64,000 nucleotides of DNA from Megalopta genalis. Taxonomy: Eukaryota; Arthropoda; Insecta; Hymenoptera; Halictidae. Of this stretch, positions 36,101 through 49,302 are shown piece after piece. The notes under the pieces were generated by a model, which saw only the letters and a list, made by a program, of their open reading frames with translations, was not told the DNA's origin and ran no database searches. Every line of letters begins with the position of its first letter. Position 1 is the first letter of the stretch. The translations under genes were made by a program, and so were the position numbers. The stretch is taken from the NCBI RefSeq assembly GCF_051020955.1, contig NC_135013.1, positions 26,191,302 to 26,255,301 on the forward strand. Reading direction: 5' to 3'.

Positions 36101-39100
36101 ACCCGTGTTTCCTCGGCAAGGAATAAGGTGTACTACTTTGTGGACGCTCGACGGTCGCCATCTTCTTCGCGGACCTACGAGTTTACGCTCGTTTCTGTCT
36201 CAGGGTCGCGCTGTTCGGCCGACAAACAGGCTCGAGCTCGATTTTTAGCGGAACGAGTCTCACAGTTTCCGCAAAATTATCGATTGTTCGTTTCGGTATG
36301 CATTTTTTGAGTCATCGATCTCTTCAGGATCGTGTCAGGCTACGATCAAGATTTCAGCTCGATTATACGAAGCTCCGAGGACTGAATTTGCTGTGAATGT
36401 GAATTTGCTTCACATGTAACTAGCTAAGTCTAAGATGGTTCGTATGCAATGCTATTCATTGCAAGAGTCAGTAAAAATTTAACATGGCACTGTATTTAAT
36501 TTGAAATAGCTATTCTATAGAAAGAGAAAATTGCACTTGCAATCCGTAAGAAAAATAACGTTTGTTCGTAGAAAGAAGAAATAATTTTGCCGTCCAGAGG
36601 GAGCGTAAGATCTCTTCCAGAGGTCAGAGACTGCAACTGAGATTAGGCTACGGGAAAAACCGGCACTTTATTTTAGAGAGTATCGTGATGCAATGGAATA
36701 AAGAACCTCGTACATTATCTTTCATAGGCTTTCATGTTCTCGAGAGATTATGTCGACGTAAAGTGTGTAGCAACGGCTCGATCGAGAGATAACCGTCTGC
36801 GACGGTATCTGCGTGGCGCGTCGATCGAGAGATCACACGGGAGATCGGGGAGCTCGATCGGTGAACTCGATTGGCTCCGGAACAAGGAACAAAGAGGCCC
36901 CGACCGAAGTTTAATCGGCACTTTTACATCTACCATGAGAAAACACTCGTGGAACAGCATGTGTACACACTCGTAGTCGATCGCAATCGACGCGCCGAAC
37001 GAATTCGACCAAATTAAGCGTATTTTTCACGGACTCGCGGACGCCAATCGAGACCTCGTTCGAAACACAATCGCGTAATCTTGATCGAGCCGACGTGGAC
37101 GGTGGCGATGCGCATTTAGTATACATAGTTCGCTTCGCGGCGTTAGATCGAGATGATGATTTTTAACGGGACCGTCTGTCCAGTTAGCTGTACCGTTCCC
37201 AGCGTGTCCGAGCCGTGACGATCGCTCGATCCGCTCGATCCGCTAGATCCCTCGAACCCACTTCGATATACATATCTTCGAGACCTTTGACTACGGTATT
37301 TCAACTTCCGATAGCCTATCTTCCAATTATAAGCATCTGCTATGCGAAAAGGGGCTGCCTTGGAACCGCATCGATTTCCTTCCGATCATTGTTTATTCAA
37401 CGGTCTAATCAATCTCTCATAAAACGCAACAGAAATATCACGAAATCTCGCCGATCCGTTCTTTAACCATTTACTCTGGTCATTCGCGCCGGATGTTATT
37501 CCCGGCCCGACTCAATATCGCGTCCCATAATCCATCTTGATCTCCGAACGACGTCGCCCGGTGATCTAGGAAGCCGGAATGACCCTCGAGCAAGGCTGGG
37601 ATCGTCTTAAATCACTCGACGAGATAGAACCTTCCTATTCTATGTTCGACCGTGCCCGTGTCAAAGGTCGAGGACCGACTATTTCGGATCTGGATCGTCA
37701 AAAGATTTACGCGGGACCGCGGACAGTTCGTTTATCGATCCGTCGGGGAAGAAGCCGAACACAATCTGCTTAATTAGCTCGTGATTACGTCGTTCATAAA
37801 TAGCCGAGCGAACTTTCAAAACACCGATAACGTCGCGTGCGAGCCGCGGGTAAAGGAACATGTATACGCGAAGGACTCGAATTTACAGGTCTGCAGTTCG
37901 GTTCGGCTCTCTTGTTTTTCTCGCGTGTTTGTTGTTATGCTCCGCGTGGCACTGGTTCAAGCGAAATTCATAGTTCTACCCGTGACTACTGCCAGTCAGC
38001 CGAATTTAAATCTATCCGCGAAACGGGCTGCACGGGCTGCGACCGAGCTGTAGCTTCAGAATGAACGCGCCGGGTGGATCCGTCTCGCGCTTCGCGCCGC
38101 TCTATTTTTATCTGAACTTTTATGAAAGAGCACGCGAGAACGGTTCAAATCCGCCGTCGCGAACGATCGAACTCTTTCCTCGCCATCAAGGGGTGGGAGA
38201 TAGGGGGGAGGGGGCCAATCGCGCTATTAAACAAACATGCCGAGTTTCCCTACGCTATTTTCGAAAACGGGAAAGTCCGTTCTGCACTCTGCGTGCCAGA
38301 ACTTACTTTGCGTCGATTTGCATTAGCAAGCATCGAACAATTTAACGCTACTTTTACCAAAAGGGTCGTAGGACACCTTTGAAAATTTTAATTTATAGTT
38401 ATGCATTGATAGGTTATTCATTACATTGCCTTGATCGACTTTTCTTGTAATGATTACAAAATGAATTTGTTAAAAATATAGGTATACACGAAAGATCGGT
38501 AGAAACAGCGTCGAAGAAACAGATAGTGGCATTGAACTACGGTATTAGTCTTCGCTGGTGGTCTTTATTTTTGTGTACACTTTTCACTTGTCATGTTTCA
38601 ATAACGCTCGGCGCTAAAAAAAACGGCTAATTTACAAACTAAATAGATTAATTTTGATTTCGAAGTACATACAGTAGAATCTCGATTATTCAAAATAATC
38701 AGAGGGTCGTAGATGTTCTGCTAGTTAAGAAATTAAGTACACAGTCACAGAATGCTAAATTTGGTTTTTATCAATTTGCACAATACACAATGTTGTCCAC
38801 AGTTTGCCTTAAACCGAACTGTTTATGTGAGAAATGTGTTCGTTTAATAGACCATTCTGACACAGATGTTCGCGTAATCACGGTTCTACTGTACACCTGA
38901 ACAAATGCATGTATCCAATTGTTTACGAAGCGTCATCGCAGTCTCGATAATCGTAAATTACAGAATCTGAAGTCCTGGTAGTTCTGAAGTTAATAACATG
39001 TTGTTGTCCGATCTCTCTCTCTCTCTCTCTTTTTATCTCTCTCTCTCTGTCTCTCTCCTCCTCTCTCTCCAAAACTCTTCCACGCAATAATTCATCGAAA

Positions 39101-41047
39101 CGTTTACAGTATTTCCATGTAATTTGACTCGGCCGATGCTTTGCCTAAGCTACCAGCTGTTTACGGCAGAATCGAAACTATTATGCAATGCCTGCAAAAC
39201 TTCAGGATTCATTGAAAGGTTTTTGCGAAGTTTTTGCTGCTCCGGTTTGATCTGCGTTCGGATGTATTTAACAACCCTCGGTCGGTTAGTTCACGCGATC
39301 GTATTTCACTCTGCCTCCCCTACTCCTCCTCCGCGACAGATTGTTAATGCCTTTTGCATAAGAAATTCTGCATTTTGTCGTTGAAACATCCGCGGAGAGG
39401 CAGAAGTTCAAGACGAAGCTATTATAAGCTGCCACCGGAGACACTGTACTTTTCGTAGGCGACTGGCATGATTCTGCGAAACATAACGGATGGATCGAGC
39501 CGAAGTTTTGCAATTACACCAGGTGAGTATTAATTTTTGGTGCCGGGTAACTAGATGGTTCGGTACTGTTTACTGCAACTCGGCGTGCACAAACGCGGAA
39601 TTTTTCCATTGTTTATGTTAACACGCCAGGCACGTTTTGTTCTTCTTTTTTATTCAACCCCGGTCTTGCTGGTTTACCATTTCGCGCTGGTCAAGCGTAA
39701 TTCGAATGTTACGTTCGCCGTGGTTTTATCCGCGAACAAATCGTTTCTTCCGAAAGAGATAACCGATCGAATTTCAACACGGTTGAGAAAGAAAGAGTTT
39801 TGAATAAGCAGGACTCCGCGAGCAAAAAGATCGATAGTCGTCGGGCTAAATATTCGCGAGAGATTCTCTTTTTTTCTTTTTCGAGTGGCGTGTACGCGAC
39901 AGACATTTTTTTGCGGGTCAATGACAAAGTCCTCGAGAGGCACTCGATGTTTCAATTATTTGAAACGGCGCGCGTCACGTCCCCGATTAAACTATCCCGC
40001 GTGATTACGCGATCGCGGAGAGCAAAGTATAATTGCCGGTTTTTCGGACGAGTCACGATTACACCTTATTACACGTCTGCGACAAGTCTACCTCGGGATT
40101 CATTCAGCGAATTCGTTCGTCATTTCCGCGAACACCATCGAGCCCAGTCTTCCCCGTAGTTCGCCGCGCGTTCTAACTTTTCATTAGGCGCGCAAATAAT
40201 CTTTATTACTCCGACATTACGGATGTCGTACGACCATTAAAGTAGTCAGTGTTCCGAGCGTTTTAATTTACATTGAATAAAGGGCATTCACGAAAAAAAA
40301 AATGTTAAATATTAGAGTATGTCGGGCAGCAAAGATCACCGGTTCGGCTATATTTTCTCGCAACCTGTCACCGATCGCTGTCCATTCAATTGTTAGCTTA
40401 TTTCTTGCATATCAATCGGCGTACCAAATCGTCGCGCAGTCGCGGGACGAAGCCGCGGTTACGTTGTTGCATAAAATTATGTCTCGGTAAGGCACGGAAC
40501 TCTCGAAGCTTTGCTCGACGTCGCCGTTTAATATTTGAAACGAGGACGCGGCCGCCGGCGACCATTTTATCGCGGCAATTAAAAAGTTACGGCCTTTTGT
40601 AGTCCCATGGCAAAGAAGCTGTCGGGTTAACGCATTGAACGGCCAAATGGAAACAAAAGACCGATCTCAAATCCGAGACACATCGTTCACGAGGGTCCTC
40701 CTCCGGCTCCTCGCCGTTTAATTACCGTGCTGGAAAGCGAGTCGGCATCGTGCGTAGAATGGAACGTCTTATCAAACCGACCACAATCCCGCAGAAATCT
40801 TAGGAGTAGCTTCGAGAGCGCGGAAGAGAGAGAGAGAGAGAGAGGAAACGCGCGAACGTAAAACGAAAATAACCGAGGCTGCGTGCGCCGTCACGTGAAA
40901 GCACGCCGACGATCCATCGATCCCGCGATTGACAGCGCGAAAACGTCCCGGATCGAGCAAACGTTTAAATCACACGGCCGTTTAATTCACAATCAAATCC
41001 TATGGGCGATCGGAGCTCGCGAGATTCGGAGCTTCGCGTGTCACGCT

Positions 41048-41105
<58 letters not shown>

Positions 41106-41886
41106 GAAAATCGCGTAATCCCGATTTGACAGGCGATCTCGATCGGGGAAAGCGCGGATCGCGCGTTCCGTTAGATTCGAATCGACGGCTCCACCATGCC
41201 ACTACACTTTGACACATTCTAGAGCAGTCCGGTTCAATCACTCCTACAACTGTGCCACGTGGGTAATTTCGCGCTACTTACGGCTTTAATAATTCAACGC
41301 GGTACGATCTATAAACACGCCGGCAAATAGGTTCTCTCGAAACTCACAGGGTCACCTTCGATTTTATAAACAGCGGCGTACGACTTTTTCCACCTGCTTG
41401 CCAACGATCTATGAAATCGGTAGAAACCAAACACATACATCATTCTCCGCAGCGATCGCCGCAACGAAAATCCTCAAGTTACGCGACACTCGGATCTGTT
41501 CGACGTTTAAGCGATTTAAAACCGGCGAAACAGATTCTCCGACCCTCGGGATCTCGATCGTCGCCAGATTTTTCCGGCGATACCTAATTTCCGATCGATA
41601 ACGATTTCTTTCTTTCTCTCTCTCTCTCTTTCGAGAGATCGCGAGACCTGTCACGCTAGACTATCGATTTAGAAACGTCAGTGTGCCCGACCTTCGCGTG
41701 CAAACGAGATCCATCGATCGGTGGTTTCGGAGCAATGCAATGAAAACGATCGGGAAGGAGACGAAAGAGGATGTGTGAGAATGATCGTGTGCTGTCTCTA
41801 CCTGGTAGCGGAGCTGCGAGGAACGCCTGGTTGCTGGTGACGAGCAACGACACCAACACGAAGAGGGACCACGCGAGGACGATCAT
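24576..41886 (-). CDS. Uncharacterised type I single-pass membrane protein with two PPPY motifs
   Basis: Three coding exons (41802-41886, 26454-26660, 24576-24916) join in compatible phases (1 then 1) to 210 aa. Residues 1-24 are a signal peptide (MIVLAWSLFVLVSLLVTSNQ core). Residues ~25-108 form a hydrophilic, acidic ectodomain with one N-glycosylation sequon (NVT, about 36-38). About 109-131 is a transmembrane helix (WSIVWYIGSFGGLVAFFLIV), followed by a Cys/Arg juxtamembrane stretch (CSEWCCRRGGR). The cytoplasmic tail carries PPPY at 164-167 and 172-175, then IYVISVPIHRP near the end. PPxY motifs bind WW domains of NEDD4-type ubiquitin ligases, so a trafficking or ubiquitin-adaptor role is inferred. 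I do not recognise the family. The exon-1 link across 15 kb rests on phase, a good donor (CAG/GTAGAG) and the sense of a signal peptide followed by an ectodomain. Confidence 0.75.
27091..27147. repeat. (AAT)n microsatellite
   Basis: About 19 uninterrupted ATA/AAT units. Confidence 0.97.
31235..31735 (+). mobile_element. Decayed non-LTR retrotransposon reverse transcriptase fragment
   Basis: Translated pieces resemble the C-terminal part of Jockey/R1-type LINE reverse transcriptases. Upstream (about 31250-31410): LSLNLNKC, then a region ending in ILGSLSSLLTLH, like the usual NKC...DLGV-FDS-LTF-H. Downstream (31482-31730): LLHVTLVRPILAYDCTI-PFW, then YNHDYETILSFMDLNSLERR, like LVRP-LEYAS--W and the ...SLE-RR end. 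Several stop codons and frame changes make it dead. No 3' tail or target duplication was seen. Confidence 0.6.
32453..32559 (+). repeat. Polypurine (GAA/GAG/GGA) tract
   Basis: About 100 bases almost free of pyrimidines on the plus strand, made of GAAGAG, GGAGGA and GGTGGA units. It keeps two frames open by chance (a poly-Glu and a Gly/Arg frame), but no gene is supported. Confidence 0.9.
33698..33944. repeat. Direct duplication of a ~75-bp unit
   Basis: Two copies (about 33698-33772 and 33866-33940, start to start 168 bp) share GCAGCCTTCTGTTCGCTATA and the palindrome-like GCAGAATCTGCTCTAT. Identity over the core 52 bp is about 96 percent, with single substitutions. The origin is unknown. 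Confidence 0.85.
38672..38891. mobile_element. pogo/Tigger-like MITE
   Basis: A 220-bp element with inverted ends: CAGTAGAATCTCGATTAT on the left, and CAGTAGAACCGTGATTAC as the reverse complement of the right end. Both sides are flanked by TA. The CAGTAGAA-C--GATTA terminus and TA target are characteristic of pogo-like Tc1/mariner elements. No transposase remains. Confidence 0.75.
39017..39070. repeat. (CT)n microsatellite, interrupted
   Basis: CT-rich dinucleotide runs with short interruptions. Confidence 0.9.
41050..41104. repeat. (CT)n microsatellite
   Basis: About 55 bases of CT with one G interruption near the end. Confidence 0.95.
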
Positions 41887-42333
41887 CCTGGATCGTATCG
41901 ATCAACGAGAATCAGCGGGACGGACTGAATCAGCTTGGGTAGCTTCTGGGCCGGTTTCCAGCAGGATCACGATCCGCTCCGGAGTCCAGCTCGATCTCTG
42001 GATCGCTACCGATGGATCCTGGCTTGTCCTGGGTCGCGAGCAGCACGTGCGTAACTTTGGGTGTCGGTCGCAACTGAACAACTCCAGGTAAACCGAACTC
42101 GGGTACACTCGCGAACACGTTTCTCTCGATGGATCGAGAGAGGGGGTCGTTGGGGGGCCGCCAGGCTCAGGACTCGGCTTCGCCGACTTCTCCGACCAGT
42201 TAGCCAGCAGTGAACTGCTCGTGTTCCTGCCTTGGGCATCGTAATATACATAAAGTCGCCAGATAAGCCGCGGCTGACACCCCACCATCGAGCCGCCCGT
42301 CGCGGGACGATTCTCTCTCCCTGCTAGTTCTCC

Positions 42334-42337
<4 letters not shown>

Positions 42338-42371
<34 letters not shown>

Positions 42372-42400
42372 CTTCTATCTCTCTCTCTCTCTCTCTCTCA
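42338..42400. repeat. (CT)n microsatellite
   Basis: Two CT runs separated by a short TTGCTTCTAT-like break. Confidence 0.95.
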
Positions 42401-43256
42401 TTCCCGTTCTCTGGTTTCTCACTCGCGCTCTTGCAACGCCGAGAGAGCGAGGAGCACTCTCGTCTGCGACTCGAGGCCGTCGCGACGCGCAACGACGACC
42501 CGCGCCAATCCGCTTCGCGTCGCGTCGCCTCTGTGCACGGTGCATGCTGCACGTGCATCCCGCTGCGGGACAAATTGCCGATCCGTGCACGATCCCCAAC
42601 GGATCGACCGATCGCGAACGATCCCCGGAAAAGAGCCGATTTTTCGTGGAAAACGGTTTCGCTGATTAAACCGTTCATAAAGGAAGACGCGCGCGTTGAC
42701 TAAGTTTTCGTGATTGATTCGGAAACGTAGGGATTCGACAGCGCCGAAAGGTCGCAACGTAGATTCTGTTTCCAATTAGAAATTATAAAGTTATTTCGCA
42801 ACAGGCGGGATTCAACGTTTCAATGGGGCAACCGGTTCCCTGTGCGAGAGGTAAAACAACAGGTTCGCAATTATTTTCAGTATTCTTTGTCACGTTTAAC
42901 CGGCGCGCGCCCCGTTCGGGTCGCCTGCAGCTTTTTCTCTCGATTGTATTGTTCGCAATAAAGATTTGTTCGCATTACCGATAAGATTTATGCGATACCG
43001 CTTCTTGCTTCGTCGAGTGTTTGAAAAAAAAGAAGCCGCGTATCGATATAATCACGTGTTGCGACGCCCGATTATTCTGTCACTGCATGAATTAACATCG
43101 ATCCCGCGGAACGGGTGCATGAATTTACACTTTTTCTTGTTTTGATTGTAATATTTCACGGAATTAAAATGTCCTGCTCGATCGCCTCCTCACGACGGAG
43201 ACGCCGCCGATATCGAGAATTTTCGAATAAAAGATTATGCGAAAAACCGGTTACTT

Positions 43257-43274
43257 CCCCCCCCCCCCCCCCCC
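43257..43274. repeat. C18 homopolymer
   Basis: Eighteen consecutive C residues on the plus strand; prone to assembly length error. Confidence 0.95.
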
Positions 43275-46200
43275 GCGCGATGTTGATCGAAAGTTTCTAT
43301 ATTCTGCGAAAAAATAATATGCTACCTCCGAGGTAAGAGTCCTCGAAAATTGTGCCTCGGCAGCGGATAATTTCTCGATCGAAACGGCGCGGCGCGCGGA
43401 CTTTCCTCTGAAACCGCAATAAAAAGAGAAACAGCTTTCACAGAAGCCTAATACGGGACCGCGCAAGCAAAAAACGTGAGAAGTTCTGTCACGAGAATCT
43501 CCTTTTCGGCGCAAATTAAGTTTGAGGGTCGCTCGAGCCAGTGCTCGACCATACCCCGACCAACTTCTCGACCCTCTGTGATTCATTATTTCGTCCTCGC
43601 GATATGCTCGTGTTGATAAACATTTCCACGTTGACAATTTGCATTCCAGCAGGGTTTCGGTGTCTTATTTCATTCTCGCTGATATCGCAGCACCCTCGAC
43701 CGCCGCCGGGATCATTAACGACGGCCAGAGGAATAAAGATCCGATTTATCAAATGTGGTCCAGTTTTATGGCCTCCGTTAGGCTCGACCGAGCCGGCCGA
43801 GCAATTAAACCCTTGATATTTCGCAATTTCATCGATCGAACGTGACAGGATTACGATCATCTGATCCAGGATCCGGCCAGACGATCGCTTAAATATTTTC
43901 ATGGATCCGCTTGATACCTGCTAGGTATTATCCTATCACGCGTTGATCGATTCTGGATCTCGAGCATAAATCGTGTGCGGTCCGTTTAATTCCGCGCCGC
44001 GAAAATAAAACAGGATAATAGCGATTATCGGTAATCGTCCGAACTTCACTTGCTCTTTTGTTGTTCGTTCTTTTCATTGATCACCGATTTCCCTTAACAA
44101 ACCCGATCATTTCGATAACCTGCATTCAATACACGCGCAGGTCTTATTTCTCCCGTTTTCCGCTTCGCGGTTCATACACGGTTGAACCGTTTTTTCATCG
44201 TAGATCTCAACGTTAAAGCAAACACCGCGCAAAGAAGAAAAACTTTGGCCGTTCGCGACGGTGAGATAATTGCCAGAGGCGCGCCTGATACGTGTAGCAT
44301 GACTCGTTTCACAATTCACCGGCGTCTTTTCACGTGGAAACGAGATTCAGGAATCGTGACGCGGCGTTGACACGTAAACGCGAGCACGCGAAATGCTCTC
44401 GAAGAATCGCGCAAGATTACCGGTGACACGGAGCGTACGCGTCACACGGTTAATCCGGGCTTAATCGGCTAATTACGACGGGCGCCATTGATTGCTTATC
44501 CGCGCGAGAGGAAGTGTCCTCCCGGGTCGGACAGACAACTTCTATGTATATAATAATATTTCGCGGTGCACTGACTCATCTAGCATAGGCGTATCGCCGC
44601 GTGCGGTGTTGGTAACGGCAGAATACATCACACAAAATGTGAGATGCTCGTTAGTCTCGTTCCAGGTAGCTCGTTATCGCCGGTAGCACTGTGTCAAGTG
44701 TCACATAAGTTAGCCCCAACACGTGACACCCGTGTAACGCCTAGTAAAGGAAGAATTATGAAAGAAGCGCGTCATTCAGCCGTGGAAGAGCGATCCGGAT
44801 CGCGGCGCGAGAAGATCGCTACGCGTCATTGGACGCCGGAGGACCATCAACCATCCCTCCAAAAAAATATCGAACAGCCCGGATTCCTCTGTTCGACACG
44901 TTCCTCGCCACGTTGATCTCGCCGATCTTCGACAATTAATTTCTCAAAGAGTCGACGGAGCCGATGAATATTACCGGAGAGGGTCAACGAGGGACGTTCT
45001 CTTTTGTTGAAAAAACGCCGGCTTGATCGCGCAGCAAATTACGCGACTGACTTATGATTCTGCCGATCATGATGTTGCATCGCGCAACCTCGCAGCATCG
45101 ATTCGCGAACGAGCTTCTCGGTCGTTCGTATTGAATTTCATATCGCGGCCGAGTTATTAAACGTCCGGCACGTTTGACGCATCCCTCTTCCCCCGGTTTC
45201 GATATTTTTCGAAACAGCGGGCCAAACACACCGCCGCCGATGAGAGAAGAAGGAAACGCAGACATTTTGTTGTTGGGTCGCCCAACGCGTTGTAACGAGC
45301 CGGGGCTTCATTAATCCGTTGCTCAGCCGTCTATCGGAAATTCAACACCAGCCTCCGGCGAACAAGAGACGCGTGTTTTGCTAAACAAGTGAAACCTCTT
45401 TGTTCCCGTTCCGCGAACGAGAGTCGACGAAATTCCCCTTTTTAAAACTGTCAATAACGGACTGCCGGACCTTTTGTCTTTCGACGTTCATCGATCGGAG
45501 TTCGCGCGGCTCACAACAGAAACTCGGAATCGAGGGCGAGACCGGGCCCCCCTTTCGACTTCGGCTAATTCTCTCCTTCGGCGGACCTACTCGCTGTTTT
45601 AGCCCCTGCGACTTTATTCTATTTTGCGCCGTTCCGCTCGCCCGGAGAGAAAGCAACTTCGTCGCCGATGCGCTTTTACTCGACCCGAGTTTTACGCTCG
45701 ACAATGCTCAAACTGATTTATAAGCTCGCGAATGGCCGTGCCGCGTCGAAGAGAAGTTTCCGATCGAAGTTGCCGTTTGTTGCTGTTCAACGAATTTAGA
45801 AAACTGTGCGGCCCCTCCACCCCCGTTCCCGGTATACACGGAAGAATCGGCGAGCAATTTTCTCGCACGAAGTTCCGCGAAAAGCGCAGTTTTTCCGCGT
45901 CCGCGACGCATCGGCTGTCCGCCATCTTGGATGCGCAAGGATGTTTTCGAGTCCCAAGCGGAACGCATCCGAGAAATATTCTATTTAAGAGGATGATCGT
46001 TTGCGAAAGATCGATGCGGCGGTTTTAATTGAACGGCGCGGCGATCATGATCGATTCATGAATCGTTTAGGACACGCAGGGTGAATGCGGTGGATCGAGT
46101 AACAGCATGGGTGCCGCGGCTGCACGCGCTCCCGCGCGCCGAACGAGATACGCAATCGGCTCGCGGATAGACTGCTAAATGTTTACCGCGCTTTTAAGAC

Positions 46201-48958
46201 GCACCTTGTAAGCAAATATGCACCGAAGGCCGCACCAACGGAGACGCGATGAGTCTATTTTTAATTCGCGTGCGCGCTGCCATTGTGCGTGCGCGCGAAA
46301 CGTGATAATAACATTAAAGAGGAGTAATGGCGGCTTCGATCCATTACCCCCCTCGAACTTTCGACGAATGGAACGACCTATAAGAACTTTCTTCCGCGAA
46401 CTTTCTCTCCTCGTCCTCCCCCGATCCGTTCGGCTTCTCCTTCTTTCTCATTGTTCCCGGCCCCCCTGCTGTTTGAACGTTCTACTGTACAAACAGCGTC
46501 CTCCTTCTTTCTTCTCGCGAGAGCAACGATTCTTACGCTGGTAATTCCAGGAAATTGTTCAACACCTAATGAACCCTTTTTTTCGAATAATTTAAACAGT
46601 CCGCTGCAGATCGCGACGGCTGGAGTCCCGAGCGAAGAGAACCAAGTCTGAAGCGTCGTGCAATTACTCTCGGCTTCTGATTAACGGGAATCCGTTAGGC
46701 ATGCCACCGGGGACCGCTAAGGAGACTATAATAAACGAAGCTGCGAACGGTCCGTGCGGATCAAGCATTCGCGGGAAAGGTCAACGGAAGGGGTTAATTC
46801 GACCGTGCAGAGCGAGCATGTTCATCGTCGACTATTTTTCAGGGACGATCGAATACGCTTCTGCAATTTCTATGGAAACACGCGTTTAATCGGTGGCACC
46901 GGGATGGCAGGTGCACCGGTTATTGTTGATAGCCCGGTGAAAACGGGAACGGTCCGCGCGCCGCGCCGCAAACAACTGATTTAGACGGCGTACGTGAGCA
47001 TTGTGCGCGATGAAAACGTGCCGGCTCGGAATTTGCATGATAAAACGTCCTGAAGCGGGATTGAAGTGCACGGTCCAACGAGCATAAGTCACCGTGACAA
47101 GGAAGACCGGTGTCGGACCTCGAGAGGGACGTGTCTTCCTGTAAAGTTGCTCTGCTCCTCGACAAGATCGTACCGTGAAAAGATCTCCGGACTCGTTGAC
47201 CCTAACTGTTCGATCCATCGGATCTCCGTCAGGATGAATTGTGCACAGTTAGCGCCGGCTTAAGGCTTCCTGTTCTGCACCGCAGAACGGAAACATCGTT
47301 ACGGAAAGTTAATGAACAGACTGTTATGCGTTCGCGAGATAAGCAAAGAACCCGCCGTGATAAAAATCCTCGCGAGGTCTGATTAGTTTCCTACTATCTT
47401 CGAGATCGTATAACCGTTCCCAATTAAATTATATAATTTCTCGTTCGCGTTTGGATGATCGAAGACCATGAAAGGTTTCACGATCTTCCGTTTCCGCGCG
47501 CGTCGCGGAATTCGTTCGCGGGGATTTATCGGCTGAATCTGCGGCACGGTTGAATTGGATGGCCTGCGATAGAACCAGTTCAGGATGTCTAAGAACGTCT
47601 AATGACGACTCTTGAATGGACATTGATGTCGAGGCACCTACGGCCGCGCAGATATCTCAGCGATTCCATGGCGCAGGATGCTTCTTGCAAGGTAACCAAT
47701 GCCGGCGCGCGTGTTCAGGAATCAGCGATCATCGTGAACCGTAAACTTGCTCGTTTCTATCCAAAGCAATTATCTTTCAGATTTTCTTTCGTTTACCGCG
47801 ACGTCGAGCTGCTAGCGAAGAAACGCCGAGTGTTTCGAATGCTGGACAGGTCTCTTGAATCCAGAGCTCGGAAAGCCTTGAGATCATTGGAACTCCTGTG
47901 CGCGAAGAAAGTCACGAAAGCGTCCGTAGCCTTGGAGATCTTGGAAATCCTGCGAGTCCCGCGATCTCGATCACCGAGGCCTCGGGGATCCAGAAATTCT
48001 AGAAATTCGCGGGATGCGAGACATCGCGACTAATTGGAAAAGTGTACGCGGCGACGTCGATTTCTCGGACAAAGCTAATTATAAAGCGACGATTGCGTGG
48101 AACAGAACCTCGAAAAGCGGCGTGACGAAGGTTCGTCGCCACGGTAAAGCCGTGTCTAACGCCACGTAATCGAACACTGCGAAGCACCGATTGCACACCT
48201 GAGCGCGAGCGAACCTATCGCCGTCGCGAGCCTGCCGGTTTTCTAGGAAATGTCAAATTGTTACGGCGAACGCGACGACCACCGTGGCGAGAGCGCCTTT
48301 GAGTCACCGCGAGTCGCAAGAACGAGAATGAAAAGCGAAATAAATAGAATACTGACGAAAATCGGCTGATGAAATCGGCAATATTCTTCGCTTCGCGCGT
48401 AGGTGCGACGCGAGGCTGCTGCTCGTTAAGCTACGATCGTAAACAGGCCCATTACAATCCGCCAATTAAAAGACTGCGACAGAGAAGACCGTGGTAGGTA
48501 CATATGTATGTATATCCAAGCATTAAGAATCTATGATTGCGATGGATATTTTATGATACGGCTTCCTCGAAAACCACTTCTGCATAAATGGAATGATACT
48601 GAAACTAAACATGTATGTATGTATTTACAATTTCTGTAATCCGTAACCGCCAGCTTCAAGGAAGCCTCCGTAAACCGGAGGTAACAAATTTGCGATAAAA
48701 GTTTTGTTAGCCCGACGACAGGGCCAGAAGCCATTCGTACGCGCATAGTTCCCGTTTCTCCGTTGGTTTCTATAACGATTTTTCCGAGGAATCGCACAGA
48801 CACCGGAGACACGGAGTTTCACCTGCGCGATTTGTCCAACGACGTTTGTTCCACGAAGTTTCATAACATGTCGAGGGGATGGTTGTTTGAAACTTTGAAC
48901 TACGAAGCTGTTCGTGTCGCGACGGATGGAAAACCTTGGATATATCTGGCCCACTATA

Positions 48959-49302
48959 CAGGCTGTCCCAAAATTATGGTACCTCCGGGAAATGGGGGAT
49001 TCCTGAGGTCATTTGAAGTAACTTTTTCCTTAGCGAAAATGCAATGCGCGGCTTTGTTTACGAGTTATTAACGAAAAACAGCGACCAATGAGAGGCGAGA
49101 TCAGCTGGCACGAGCCGGCCGAGTCAATGAGCGGAAGTGGGCTTCGTTCGCTCCAACCGAGCTGGTCTCTCATTGGTCAGTGTTTTTCGTTAATAACTCG
49201 TAAACAAAGCCGCGGATTGCATTTTTGTAAAGGAAAAAATTACTTCAAATAACCTCAGGAATCCCTCATTTCCTGGGAATGTTATAATTTTGGGACGCCC
49301 TG
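48959..49302. mobile_element. TA-target MITE with long terminal inverted repeats
   Basis: A 344-bp foldback element. The left end CAGGCTGTCCCAAAATTAT matches the reverse complement of the right end, CAGGGCGTCCCAAAATTAT. TA flanks both sides. The inverted arms extend about 130 bp each, including GATTCCTGAGGT, TTTGAAGTAA, GCGGCTTTGTTTACGAG and TTAACGAAAAACA, around a ~65-bp GC-rich centre. Fits a Tc1/mariner-type MITE. No transposase. Confidence 0.8.

Larger units (their letters stand above)
26661..41801 (-). other. 15-kb first intron of the PPPY membrane-protein gene
   Basis: GC/CpG-rich non-coding sequence with many short chance frames but no supported exon. It contains an (AAT)n array, a decayed non-LTR reverse transcriptase, a polypurine tract, a 60-bp direct duplication, a pogo-like MITE and CT/GA microsatellites. 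Such a long first intron often holds regulatory elements; I can name none. Confidence 0.6.

Noticed and set aside
41902..42678. 258-codon minus-strand frame just upstream of the membrane-protein start
   Set aside because: It is carried by a GA/CT microsatellite (Arg-Glu repeats) in CpG-rich DNA; several frames are open at once on both strands.
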